A DNA stretch of 50,116 bases from Prevotellaceae bacterium UBA5903 (GTDB lineage: Bacteria; Bacteroidota; Bacteroidia; Bacteroidales; Bacteroidaceae), in NCBI GenBank assembly GCA_002431845.1, contig DJEH01000037.1, forward strand, positions 1 through 50,116, in the 5' to 3' direction. The translations under genes and the position numbers were made by a program. The number at the start of each line of letters is the position of its first letter. Within the stretch, counting starts at the first letter, position 1. Of the stretch, positions 8,755 through 16,732 are shown in pieces. Below the pieces are notes generated by a model that worked only from the letters and a program-made list of their open reading frames with translations, did not search any database and had not been told where the DNA came from.

Positions 8755-9242
8755 TTTCTTACGTAATTTACAAAGTCATAAGCAAATTTATTTTTCTCAT
8801 CAGCATCGTGATGCTCGCGCCATACTTCAGTCCATTCACTTGGGTTGTATGCAGGAAAGAAAGTATCTGCCTCATCTGCCACCGCATCAATATGAGTTAA
8901 ACATAAACGCTGAGCAAGTGGTAAACAAGCCTCATATATGCTCTCGCCTCCAATGACAAAGACCTCCTCGTCTGCTTGGCATGCATGCAATGCTTCGTCT
9001 ATAGAGTGAAATACTTCTACGCCTGGAGCTGCATAATCTTTTTGTCGCGTAACCACCACATTACGACGATTGGGCAAAGCACCTTTGGGTAGCGACTCAA
9101 AAGTTTTTCGTCCCATCAAAATGGTGTGCCCCGTTGTGAGTTGTTTAAAATGTTTTAGATCTGCAGGCAGATAATAAAGCAATCCACCCTTGTTGCCAAT
9201 GGCATCATTCTGCGTAAGTGCACAGATAATAGAAAGTTTCAT
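8751..9242 (-). CDS. folA: Dihydrofolate reductase
   Basis: Reduces dihydrofolate to tetrahydrofolate with NADPH; the target of trimethoprim. 163 residues, the normal length. N-terminal I-C-A-L-T-Q-N-D-A-I-G-N fits the family. L-P-A-D-L-K-H-F-K holds the substrate-binding Asp, M-G-R-K-T-F-E-S-L is the NADPH-binding loop, and F-V-I-G-G-E-S-I-Y is the second cofactor motif. The residue equivalent to E. coli Trp22 is Tyr here (L-L-Y-Y-L-P). It is the first gene of a two-gene operon with the 5'-nucleotidase. A TAnnTTTG element lies 28 bases upstream of the start codon. Confidence 0.95.
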   Translation of the reverse strand: MKLSIICALTQNDAIGNKGGLLYYLPADLKHFKQLTTGHTILMGRKTFESLPKGALPNRRNVVVTRQKDYAAPGVEVFHSIDEALHACQADEEVFVIGGESIYEACLPLAQRLCLTHIDAVADEADTFFPAYNPSEWTEVWREHHDADEKNKFAYDFVNYVRK

Positions 9243-9269
9243 AAACTATGGTTATCTTTATTTTGGGCA

Positions 9270-9277
9270 CAAAGTTA
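9270..9277 (-). promoter_or_regulatory. -7 element for the folA operon
   Basis: On the minus strand this reads TAACTTTG, a full match to the Bacteroidales -7 consensus TAnnTTTG, with transcription expected to start about 7 bases further left. No clear TTTG is seen at the -33 distance, so the call rests on one element. Confidence 0.5.
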
Positions 9278-9309
9278 GTGGATTTTATCTGAAAAAACGT
9301 AAGGTTTAC

Positions 9310-9340
9310 TTGGCATGATAAATTGAAAACAGTAAATTTG
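9310..9340 (+). promoter_or_regulatory. Promoter of the etfBA-acyl-CoA dehydrogenase operon
   Basis: TAAATTTG (9333-9340) is a full match to TAnnTTTG. TTGG (9310-9313) stands 19 bases upstream and matches three of four bases of the -33 TTTG. This gives a leader of roughly 60 bases before etfB at 9410. It is divergent from the folA promoter, with the two -7 elements about 55 bases apart. Confidence 0.65.
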
Positions 9341-9409
9341 CCATATATTGCAATACATAAGCATAAAGGAAAGAAACCTTAAAAACAAATACATACTTAA
9401 TACAAAAAT

Positions 9410-10285
9410 ATGAGTTTGAAAATTGTAGTACTTGCCAAGCAAGTACCTGATACTCGCAATGTAGGAAAGGATGCTATGACTCCCGAAGGCACAGTTAATC
9501 GTGCTGCATTGCCAGCCATCTTCAATCCTGAAGACTTAAATGCCCTTGAACAAGCTCTTCGTTTGAAGGAGCAAAACCCTGGTTCAACCGTACATATTCT
9601 TACAATGGGTCCTCCCCGTGCCACAGAGGTTATACGCGAGGGACTATATCGTGGTGCAGATGGTGGCTATCTACTCACCGACCGTGCCTTTGCAGGTGCC
9701 GATACCTTAGCCACAAGCTATGCTTTGGCGCAAGCTATCAAAAAGATTGGCGTGCCTGACATCGTATTAGGTGGACGTCAAGCAATTGATGGCGACACAG
9801 CTCAAGTGGGTCCACAAGTGGCGCAAAAGCTTGACCTTAACCAAGTAACCTATGTAACGAGCGTAGACGAGGTTAAGGATGGTAAGGTGATTGTTACTCG
9901 CCACATTGATGGTGGTATGGAGCGTGTTGAAGCTCCTATGCCTATATTGCTAACAGTTAATGGCAACGCTGCGCCTTGTCGCCCACGCAATGCCAAGTTG
10001 GTAATGAAGTACAAACGTGCTTCTGCACCTATGGAACGCCCCACTGATGGTACGCTTCCTTACGCCGAAGAATACGACAAGAAACCTTATCTAACCATTG
10101 CACAATGGAGCGTGGCCGATGTTGATGGCGACTTGCAACAATGCGGCTTGGCTGGTTCGCCAACCAAGGTAAAAGCAGTGCAAAACATTGTTTTCAAAGC
10201 TAAAGAAAGCAAGCAACTCACTGGTTCGGATGCCGATGTTGAAGGTTTGGTAAAGGAGTTGCTAGAAAGTCATACCATTGGTTAA
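9410..10285 (+). CDS. etfB: Electron transfer flavoprotein beta subunit
   Basis: Smaller ETF subunit; binds AMP or, in bifurcating types, a second FAD, and passes electrons from an acyl-CoA dehydrogenase. 291 residues. N-terminal K-I-V-V-L-A-K-Q-V-P-D-T, N-P-E-D-L-N-A-L-E-Q-A-L, the L-T-M-G-P segment, then G-R-Q-A-I-D-G-D-T-A-Q-V-G-P-Q (about 123-137), the most conserved nucleotide-binding stretch of the family. The first gene of a tight operon, with an 18-base gap to etfA. The next gene, an acyl-CoA dehydrogenase, is its likely electron donor or acceptor. Confidence 0.95.
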   Translation: MSLKIVVLAKQVPDTRNVGKDAMTPEGTVNRAALPAIFNPEDLNALEQALRLKEQNPGSTVHILTMGPPRATEVIREGLYRGADGGYLLTDRAFAGADTLATSYALAQAIKKIGVPDIVLGGRQAIDGDTAQVGPQVAQKLDLNQVTYVTSVDEVKDGKVIVTRHIDGGMERVEAPMPILLTVNGNAAPCRPRNAKLVMKYKRASAPMERPTDGTLPYAEEYDKKPYLTIAQWSVADVDGDLQQCGLAGSPTKVKAVQNIVFKAKESKQLTGSDADVEGLVKELLESHTIG

Positions 10286-10303
10286 ACCACAAACACACTT
10301 GTT

Positions 10304-11326
10304 ATGAACAACGTATTCGTATATTGCGAAATAGATAAAACTACTGTTGAGGAAGTATCGTTCGAACTCCTCACCAAAGGCCGCAAATTGGCCAACAAAC
10401 TAGGGGTTTCTCTTGAAGCTATTGTTGCTGGTACAGGTATTAAAGGCAAGGTTGAAAAAGAAATTTTGTCGTATGGTGTAGACAAACTTCATGTTTTTGA
10501 TGCCGAGGGATTATTTCCTTACACTTCAAAGCCACACACCAGTATTTTAGTTAATCTCTTTAAACAAGAGAAACCACAAATATGCTTAATGGGTGCCACA
10601 GTAATAGGTCGCGACCTTGGCCCACGCGTGTCATCATCGCTCACAAGCGGTCTTACCGCCGACTGTACAGCGCTTGAAATTGGCGATTTTGACGATAAGA
10701 AGAATAAAAAGCACTACGACAATTTGCTCTACCAAATTCGCCCAGCATTTGGTGGAAATATTGTTGCAACTATTGTTAATCCCGACCATCGCCCACAAAT
10801 GGCAACCGTTCGTTCTGGTGTCATGAAGGCCGAAAAGGTAAGCGACAACTATAATGGCGAGGTTGTTTATGAGGATGTTGCAAAATTTGTTCCCTCAACC
10901 GACTACGTAGTGAAAGTGCTCGAACGCCACGTTGAAAAGGCTGCTAACAACCTTAAAAGTGCTCCTATCATTGTAGCTGGAGGCTATGGTGTTGGCTCTA
11001 AAGAGGGCTTTGACCTTTTGCGTAAACTTGCTCACGAACTTCATGGCGAAGTGGGTGCAAGCCGTGCTGCTGTTGATGCAGGCTTCTGCGAGCACGATTT
11101 ACAGATAGGCCAAACAGGGGTAACCGTGCGTCCAAAGGTATACATTGCTTGTGGCATTAGCGGAGCTATACAGCATGTGGCTGGCATGAAAGAGAGTGGT
11201 ATAGTTATCTCTATCAACACAGACCCTAACGCACCTATCAACCAAATAGCAGACTACATCATTACAGGTTCAGTCGAAGAGGTTGTTCCTAAACTCATTA
11301 AGTACTACAAGAGTAATAGTAAGTAA
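10304..11326 (+). CDS. etfA: Electron transfer flavoprotein alpha subunit
   Basis: FAD-binding partner of EtfB, 340 residues. The N-terminal domain resembles the beta subunit. The C-terminal FAD domain (about 220-320) shows G-G-Y-G-V-G-S-K-E-G-F, G-A-S-R-A-A-V-D-A-G-F, Q-I-G-Q-T-G-V-T-V-R-P, G-I-S-G-A-I-Q-H and I-N-T-D-P-N-A-P-I, the standard motifs. It has no N-terminal ferredoxin extension. The gene ends 3 bases before the acyl-CoA dehydrogenase. Confidence 0.95.
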   Translation: MNNVFVYCEIDKTTVEEVSFELLTKGRKLANKLGVSLEAIVAGTGIKGKVEKEILSYGVDKLHVFDAEGLFPYTSKPHTSILVNLFKQEKPQICLMGATVIGRDLGPRVSSSLTSGLTADCTALEIGDFDDKKNKKHYDNLLYQIRPAFGGNIVATIVNPDHRPQMATVRSGVMKAEKVSDNYNGEVVYEDVAKFVPSTDYVVKVLERHVEKAANNLKSAPIIVAGGYGVGSKEGFDLLRKLAHELHGEVGASRAAVDAGFCEHDLQIGQTGVTVRPKVYIACGISGAIQHVAGMKESGIVISINTDPNAPINQIADYIITGSVEEVVPKLIKYYKSNSK

Positions 11327-11329
11327 ACA

Positions 11330-13039
11330 ATGGCAAACAATTATACTGATCATCCAGAATTACGCTTCGAGCTGAACCATCCCCTCATGAAGCATATCGT
11401 GGAACTTAAAGAACGCAATTTCCGCGACAAAGACGAATTTGACTACGCACCTATCGACTTTGATGATGCAATGGACAACTACGACCGTGTGCTCGACATT
11501 GCAGGCGAACTTGCTGGCACTACTATTGCCGACAACGCCGAAGGTGTTGATATTGAAGGCCCCCACCACGAAGGCGACCGCGTGCACTATGCGAGCGGAA
11601 CGGCAGCCAACCTCGACGCTATGGTAAAGGCTGGTCTTAATGGTATGACTATGCCACGTCGCTTTGGTGGACTTAACTTCCCCATCACTCCCTACACCAT
11701 GTGTGCCGAACTTGTTGCAGCAAGCGATGCTGGATTTGGCAACATTTGGAGTCTTCAAGATTGTATTGAAACGCTCTATGAGTTTGGTAATGAAGACCAA
11801 CACAGCCGCTTTATTCCTCGCATCTGCGCAGGCGAAACCATGTCGATGGACCTCACGGAACCTGATGCAGGCTCAGACCTTCAGCACGTAATGCTCAAAG
11901 CTACCTATTCTGAAGAAGAAGGATGCTGGTTGCTCAATGGTGTAAAGCGCTTTATTACTAATGGTGATGCCGACCTGCATCTTGTGCTTGCACGCTCTGA
12001 AGAGGGCACTACCGATGGACGTGGTTTGTCTATGTTTATCTATGACAAACGCCAAGGTGGGGTAAACGTGCGCCGCATTGAAAACAAATTGGGCATTCAT
12101 GGTAGCCCCACTTGCGAACTTGTTTACAAAAACGCTCATGCCGAACTTTGTGGCGACCGCAAACTTGGTCTTATCAAATATGTGATGGCACTAATGAATG
12201 GTGCACGTCTTGGCATTGCAGCCCAAAGCGTTGGTATCTCGCAAGCAGCCTACAACGAAGGTATTGCCTATGCACGCGATCGTGAACAGTTTGGCAAAGC
12301 CATCATCAACTTCCCTGCAGTGTATGATATGTTGGCTTTGATGAAAGCCAAACTCGATGCAGGACGTGCTTTGCTCTACCAATGCTCGCGCTACGTAGAT
12401 ATTTACAAAGCTCTTGACGACATTGCTCGCGAACGTAAACTTACTCCAGAGGAACGCAAGGAACAAAAAACTTATGCAAAGCTTGCCGACTCGCTCACCC
12501 CATTGGCTAAGGGTATGAACTCTGAGTATTGCAATCAAAACACCTATGATGCACTACAAATTCATGGTGGCTCGGGCTTTATGATGGAATACCCCATACA
12601 ACGTTATTATCGCGATGCTCGCATTACAAGCATTTATGAAGGCACAACACAACTGCAGGTAGTAGCAGCCATTCGCTACGTAACCAATGGCTCTTACTTG
12701 GCACAAATGCGTGAGTTTGAACAGGCTGAAGTAAGCGAAGCTATGCGCCCGTTGCAGGCACGCGCCAAGGCTATGGCTGATAAATTTGAAGAAGCTGTAG
12801 CGCGTATTAAAGAGGCTGGCGACCAGGCTTATCACGACCTTTGCGCACGCCACCTCATGGAGATGGCAGCCGATGTAATAATGCTTCACCTATTGCTTCA
12901 CAATGCCACTGCCAATGCCGAACTCTTTAGCAAGAGCGCACATGTTTATGCCAACTTTGCTGAAGCTGAAGTGGCTAAGCACTACACTTTTGTAATGAAC
13001 CTCAACGTTGAAGACATTGCAAACTATACAGCCGAATAA
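11330..13039 (+). CDS. Acyl-CoA dehydrogenase, long form
   Basis: FAD enzyme interconverting acyl-CoA and 2-enoyl-CoA, coupled to the adjacent ETF. 569 residues, longer than the ~380-residue core. Visible motifs are M-D-L-T-E-P-D-A-G-S-D (about 174-184), N-G-V-K-R-F-I-T-N-G, R-E-Q-F-G-K, Q-I-H-G-G-S-G and I-Y-E-G-T-T-Q, in which Glu437 is the probable catalytic base. A charged insert follows the central helices (about 362-385) and a C-terminal helical extension covers about 460-569, as in the ~590-residue ACAD subfamily. The specific acyl-CoA is not readable. In an anaerobe the pair could run in the reducing direction with electron bifurcation, but this is inference. Confidence 0.92.
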   Translation: MANNYTDHPELRFELNHPLMKHIVELKERNFRDKDEFDYAPIDFDDAMDNYDRVLDIAGELAGTTIADNAEGVDIEGPHHEGDRVHYASGTAANLDAMVKAGLNGMTMPRRFGGLNFPITPYTMCAELVAASDAGFGNIWSLQDCIETLYEFGNEDQHSRFIPRICAGETMSMDLTEPDAGSDLQHVMLKATYSEEEGCWLLNGVKRFITNGDADLHLVLARSEEGTTDGRGLSMFIYDKRQGGVNVRRIENKLGIHGSPTCELVYKNAHAELCGDRKLGLIKYVMALMNGARLGIAAQSVGISQAAYNEGIAYARDREQFGKAIINFPAVYDMLALMKAKLDAGRALLYQCSRYVDIYKALDDIARERKLTPEERKEQKTYAKLADSLTPLAKGMNSEYCNQNTYDALQIHGGSGFMMEYPIQRYYRDARITSIYEGTTQLQVVAAIRYVTNGSYLAQMREFEQAEVSEAMRPLQARAKAMADKFEEAVARIKEAGDQAYHDLCARHLMEMAADVIMLHLLLHNATANAELFSKSAHVYANFAEAEVAKHYTFVMNLNVEDIANYTAE

Positions 13040-13076
13040 GACTATATTTTAGTCAAAAAAAATATAAATTATTTAT

Positions 13077-13136
13077 GAGGAACAAGAGATAAACACTATG
13101 TTTAAGGACAAGTTCATTTCTTGTTCCTCTTTTTTA
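13077..13136 (+). terminator. Intrinsic terminator after the etf operon
   Basis: GAGGAACAAGA (13077-13087) pairs perfectly with TCTTGTTCCTC (13119-13129), followed by six T residues. The loop is about 31 bases. It lies 38 bases past the acyl-CoA dehydrogenase stop. Confidence 0.8.
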
Positions 13137-13167
13137 TTCTAACAATTGATCCATACCATAAATTTTT

Positions 13168-14034
13168 ATGCAAGCATTCATCAATAATCTTTATGAAAAA
13201 CGCTCTTTCAGCGATAAATTTAATTTTTGCATTGATTGGATAAAAGCATACGCTACACCATTTTTTAAGCAATCATTGCTTTTTATCTTGCCTTTTTGCA
13301 TCATACAAGGCTACCTATTACAAGCGATTATGAAGTATACAAACTCATCATACGTTGGTAGCAGTGTGGCAACAGGAGATATGATAAAAATAGGTCTGTG
13401 TTATGCAGTTTCAATTGTAAGTGCATTCATTGCTTATTCGTTTTTCTATGCACTGATTAAAGAAACGGTTATCAATAAGAACAATCTACAAAAAGCGACC
13501 TTTAGCAGCGTATGGAAGGCTATGAAATCCAATATGTTCAGACTTTTTCTATCATCTGTTGTAGGATTTCTTTTTATTGTTGTCTGCGGTATCATATTAT
13601 TTTTGTTGGCACTTCTGAACAAATTAACACTGATTGTCACCCTTCCGGCTTTTGCAGCAATATGTATAGCACTATTGGCTTTTCAACCTCGATTTATACT
13701 CACAGACGATCCTATACTTGAGGCATTTACGCACGCTCTTAACTTAGGTTTTAAGTGCTGGTGGGGCTTTTTCTCAACAGTCTTTGTGATGGGTGTGCTC
13801 GTCACCATTGTACAATGCTTTGCTTATATACCTATGTACTTAAGCTCTATTACACAGATGCTTACTCAATCGTTTTTAGGGGAAATAATGGGCTATGTAT
13901 CAGGCGCTCTTCTAATTTATGTATCAATGATTACAAGCCTTTTCATGGTGCTCATAATTTGCGTACAGTATGGGCATGCCACAAAAAAAATAGATAAAGA
14001 AGAGCCATTAAACATAGAAGACAAAGTAGCATAA
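13168..14034 (+). CDS. Multi-spanning membrane protein, unknown function
   Basis: 288 residues. I see a short basic cytoplasmic N-terminus, then about six hydrophobic spans near residues 35-55, 73-95, 120-145, 147-168, 200-225 and 240-265, and a charged C-terminal tail with K-K-I-D-K-E-E. The layout resembles small Bacteroidales membrane proteins with duplicated three-helix halves, but no motif identifies a substrate or enzyme. It stands alone between the etf terminator and a convergent vWA lipoprotein gene. No clear promoter was found in the short upstream space. Confidence 0.65.
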   Translation: MQAFINNLYEKRSFSDKFNFCIDWIKAYATPFFKQSLLFILPFCIIQGYLLQAIMKYTNSSYVGSSVATGDMIKIGLCYAVSIVSAFIAYSFFYALIKETVINKNNLQKATFSSVWKAMKSNMFRLFLSSVVGFLFIVVCGIILFLLALLNKLTLIVTLPAFAAICIALLAFQPRFILTDDPILEAFTHALNLGFKCWWGFFSTVFVMGVLVTIVQCFAYIPMYLSSITQMLTQSFLGEIMGYVSGALLIYVSMITSLFMVLIICVQYGHATKKIDKEEPLNIEDKVA

Positions 14035-14119
14035 AAGCTACATATAACACAACGACAGAGGCTATAAAGACCGAGGACTAAAGTTAAACGATACACTTTT
14101 AAATCACCTTTCAGAAATT

Positions 14120-14157
14120 AAAAAGAGGGCATGCCACACAAAATTTGGCATGCCCTC
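14120..14157 (-). terminator. Intrinsic terminator of the vWA lipoprotein gene
   Basis: A perfect 12-bp stem GAGGGCATGCCA (14125-14136) with TGGCATGCCCTC (14146-14157) and a 9-base loop. On the minus strand it is followed by five T residues (plus-strand A run 14120-14124). The plus-strand side has no T-run, so it mainly serves the minus-strand gene. Confidence 0.8.
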
Positions 14158-14206
14158 ATCCAATTATAGTTTTATCATCTTATCGTCTTTAACATTTAAT
14201 TTCACA

Positions 14207-16009
14207 TCAGTTTGGACGGAAGAAGTAGTTTTTCTTACTACCCTTTAACTGCTTTTTAGCACTCTTACTTGTAAGTTCACCAATGATAGACTTCAAAATG
14301 TAGTCGAAGTTATTAAAACCATTTGTAAGGTCCTCTTCATGGATTACGTTTGTCCAGCTATCAAGTTTTCCCCAACTGCCGCCATTGCTATTACCACCAT
14401 CACCAGTAGGTGCGAACAATATCAAGCGGCGTCCCGAAGGCATTTTATTCCACTTGGCCGACAAATCATCAATTGTTGTCTGTGCATACTTACCTATAAG
14501 ATAGGGAGCATCAGTCCATAATATTATTACTTGGCGATGATAGCCATCATCTTGTCCCCAGTCAGTTTTACTAAATGCTTTATCAAGCACTTCAAGTCCG
14601 CTTTCGGGGGTGTCGCCCCCACCTGAAGCATAAAGAGAATTGACAAAGAGCTTAAAATCATCAGTTCGTGTAGGAAGGTCATAAGCAACACTCGTTTGCA
14701 ACCAAGGAGAGTCTACATTCAAGTCGCGGAATGCCATCACCTGCGTATTTAGCCCTGTAAGAATAATGCCTTCGTCATCGCATGCTTGCTTAAACGAATC
14801 GTAGAAGCCAATAGCATTTCGTTTCACCGTATTGATAATGCTCGACATACTGCCTGTTACGTCAATACACATCACCACGTCTACTGCCAAAAGGTTATCG
14901 CCCGTTGTAAACGATTTGATAGTATTATCGTAGAACACCTGTGCATTCTCGTCGCCATGCTTAGGCACAATACCACCATGATCAGCACTATTAAATTTGT
15001 AGTATGCTCTGTAGTAATAAGTGGTGTTAGGTTTGAAACCACGAAAGTCCACTACAAAACTCAAATCACTCTCACTTTGGTAGCCTTTACCCACATATTC
15101 AGCAGCGCCTACCGTTAGGTTTGCCATTGTTGTGTCGCAAATAATGCCATAAGTACCAACTGCATTATAGTCGTCCACAGGACACCATATTGTACCGCTC
15201 AATGTACAAGACGAACCTCCGACCTTGAAAGTAGCCTTACCCGTCCATAGCGAGATTGTATTAACTACTTGTTTTTCTACATTATTATCAAACCACTTGC
15301 TGGCGTTTTCGGTAAAAGCATAATTACCATCAAGCGCCTTGTTTATTTTTGCTACAAGTTCGTCATTGTTTGTATAGTTTTGACCAAATACTTCCTCAAA
15401 AATATTTGCGTACGACTTTAACAATGCCATGATGTTAGATGCTGCCGACGATGTGCTCATAATGCTTTTTTTGTTAGACATCTCAGTTGCTTTAGCATTG
15501 ATAAGATATGCCGTATTAGCTAACATAGCTTTAAACTTATCCGACGACGAAGCTTCAGTATTAGCTGTTAGATTTTTCTTTGAATAGGCTATGCTATCAA
15601 GCATGGTCAATTCCTTGCCATCGTCAAACAATAGCTCTAAGATAGAGTCATTAGGGAAACTAAAGTAGGCTATGCCCTTTGATGTTATCATTTGGCTCGG
15701 TATAGCCTCATCTTTCGTAGCAAGCAAACTCACCATATCATCGCCTGCAGCAGACGTATAGGTAAGAGTGCTATATTTACCCTCTGAACTCGTATTGTCT
15801 GTATTGGCAAATGCATCTTGTCCAAAACAGAAGTAACCTTTCTGCGTTAGATAGGCAGCATCCCAACTGCCTATATCATCTTTAAGTGTGATGATGCCAT
15901 CAGCATCCTTTAGTATTTGTGCTTGTGTGGGTCCACTCTCGTCATCGCTACATGCCACCACCATCATTGCGGTAATAAGTAGCATAAAAATGTTTAGATA
16001 CTTTTTCAT
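14207..16009 (-). CDS. Lipoprotein with C-terminal von Willebrand factor A domain
   Basis: 600 residues from the ATG at 16009 (the frame opens at a TTG three codons earlier, which is less likely). The lipobox is M-V-V-A-C with Cys20 as the lipidated residue, followed by S-D-D-E, a typical Bacteroidota surface lipoprotein start. The middle region (about 30-370) is not recognised. From about residue 376 a vWA fold begins with D-V-V-M-C-I-D-V-T-G-S-M-S, a metal-ion-dependent adhesion site with Thr in place of the first Ser; later T-D-A-P and G-G-D-T-P-E-S-G fit the other MIDAS loops. It probably binds protein or matrix ligands at the cell surface. It is a single gene with its own promoter and terminator. 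Confidence 0.8.
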   Translation of the reverse strand: MKKYLNIFMLLITAMMVVACSDDESGPTQAQILKDADGIITLKDDIGSWDAAYLTQKGYFCFGQDAFANTDNTSSEGKYSTLTYTSAAGDDMVSLLATKDEAIPSQMITSKGIAYFSFPNDSILELLFDDGKELTMLDSIAYSKKNLTANTEASSSDKFKAMLANTAYLINAKATEMSNKKSIMSTSSAASNIMALLKSYANIFEEVFGQNYTNNDELVAKINKALDGNYAFTENASKWFDNNVEKQVVNTISLWTGKATFKVGGSSCTLSGTIWCPVDDYNAVGTYGIICDTTMANLTVGAAEYVGKGYQSESDLSFVVDFRGFKPNTTYYYRAYYKFNSADHGGIVPKHGDENAQVFYDNTIKSFTTGDNLLAVDVVMCIDVTGSMSSIINTVKRNAIGFYDSFKQACDDEGIILTGLNTQVMAFRDLNVDSPWLQTSVAYDLPTRTDDFKLFVNSLYASGGGDTPESGLEVLDKAFSKTDWGQDDGYHRQVIILWTDAPYLIGKYAQTTIDDLSAKWNKMPSGRRLILFAPTGDGGNSNGGSWGKLDSWTNVIHEEDLTNGFNNFDYILKSIIGELTSKSAKKQLKGSKKNYFFRPN

Positions 16010-16157
16010 GATATTCAATGTATTTGAGTCATGAAGCTACAAAAAAGTAGCCCATAACAAGGTTAAATAAAACTTGGCTATTCATCATGCGAACTCACCT
16101 TTCAACTGCTATTTTTCATGTTGTAAACAGAGAAGTAGATGTGTTCTTGATTTATTG

Positions 16158-16188
16158 ACAAAGGTACAGGCTTTTTGTACACAAAAAA
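16158..16188 (-). promoter_or_regulatory. Possible promoter for the vWA lipoprotein gene
   Basis: On the minus strand TACCTTTG (plus 16165-16158) fully matches TAnnTTTG. A TTTT lies 19 bases upstream (plus 16188-16185), a three-of-four match to the -33 box. This predicts an untranslated leader of about 140 bases. Confidence 0.5.
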
Positions 16189-16318
16189 ACATCATAAATA
16201 ATGATTTTAGCATCAAATACACTAACAAACATATAAAATGCAAAAGCTCAATCATAGATTGCTCGTTTTTATCTCTACACATCAGTATTTTTCTATTTTA
16301 AATTTCAGATTTGGCGTA

Positions 16319-16540
16319 ATTAGCTGAAAGCCATAAAGCTCATAGCCAAGGGCATCAATCTAAGTATAGCAGTTTTGGAGTGAAACGCCTTGAAATAGCA
16401 AATGCATAGATGGACTATAGAGTAGCCTTTTGCCCTTTCAGGCTACGACGACGCTTTATCCCTCTATGAAGTTACCCCGGACGATGCGCTTTCCTATAAT
16501 GACTTTTTAGGAAAAAACACAAGAAATGCTACTGTTATAT
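16319..16540. other. Non-coding stretch with degenerate repeat-like sequence
   Basis: The 16010-16732 spacer has no credible gene. Within it, 16319-16540 is less AT-rich than its surroundings. It contains short segments (GCTCATAGCCAAGGGCATC and a GCCCTTTCAGGCTACG-like stretch) that remind me of decayed copies of intergenic repeats common in Bacteroidales genomes. I cannot confirm this without comparison to the rest of the genome. Frames through it are broken by stops. Confidence 0.3.
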
Positions 16541-16601
16541 AGTACGTCTAAGAAACAAAAGAGCCATCCCTCTTTACGTTTCACAAAAAATACAATAAAA
16601 G

Positions 16602-16632
16602 TTTGCAGTTATACTTTTTCTTTTTATATTTG
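16602..16632 (+). promoter_or_regulatory. Bacteroidales promoter of the RiPP locus
   Basis: TTTG (16602-16605), a 19-base spacer, then TATATTTG (16625-16632): full matches to both the -33 TTTG and the -7 TAnnTTTG elements at the usual spacing. Transcription should begin near 16639, giving a leader of about 94 bases before the radical SAM gene. This is the best promoter match in the window. Confidence 0.8.
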
Positions 16633-16732
16633 CACTATACAAAAAGACAAACATTAACAACCTTTTTCATTTACCTTAAAGCCTTACAAGTAAATTAGAT
16701 ATTACTCAAAGGCAACTTTATTCACATAGCCT

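Noticed and set aside
16010..16018. TTG start for the vWA lipoprotein, and TTG starts at 3696 and 24355 for a glycosyltransferase and barrel 3
   Set aside because: An ATG a few codons downstream gives the normal signal sequence or Rossmann start in each case.
16074..16301. 75-codon open frame in the spacer left of the RiPP promoter
   Set aside because: Low-complexity, Lys/Asn/Ile-rich translation without a domain, overlapping the vWA gene's upstream region; no promoter and no similarity to the precursor peptides.
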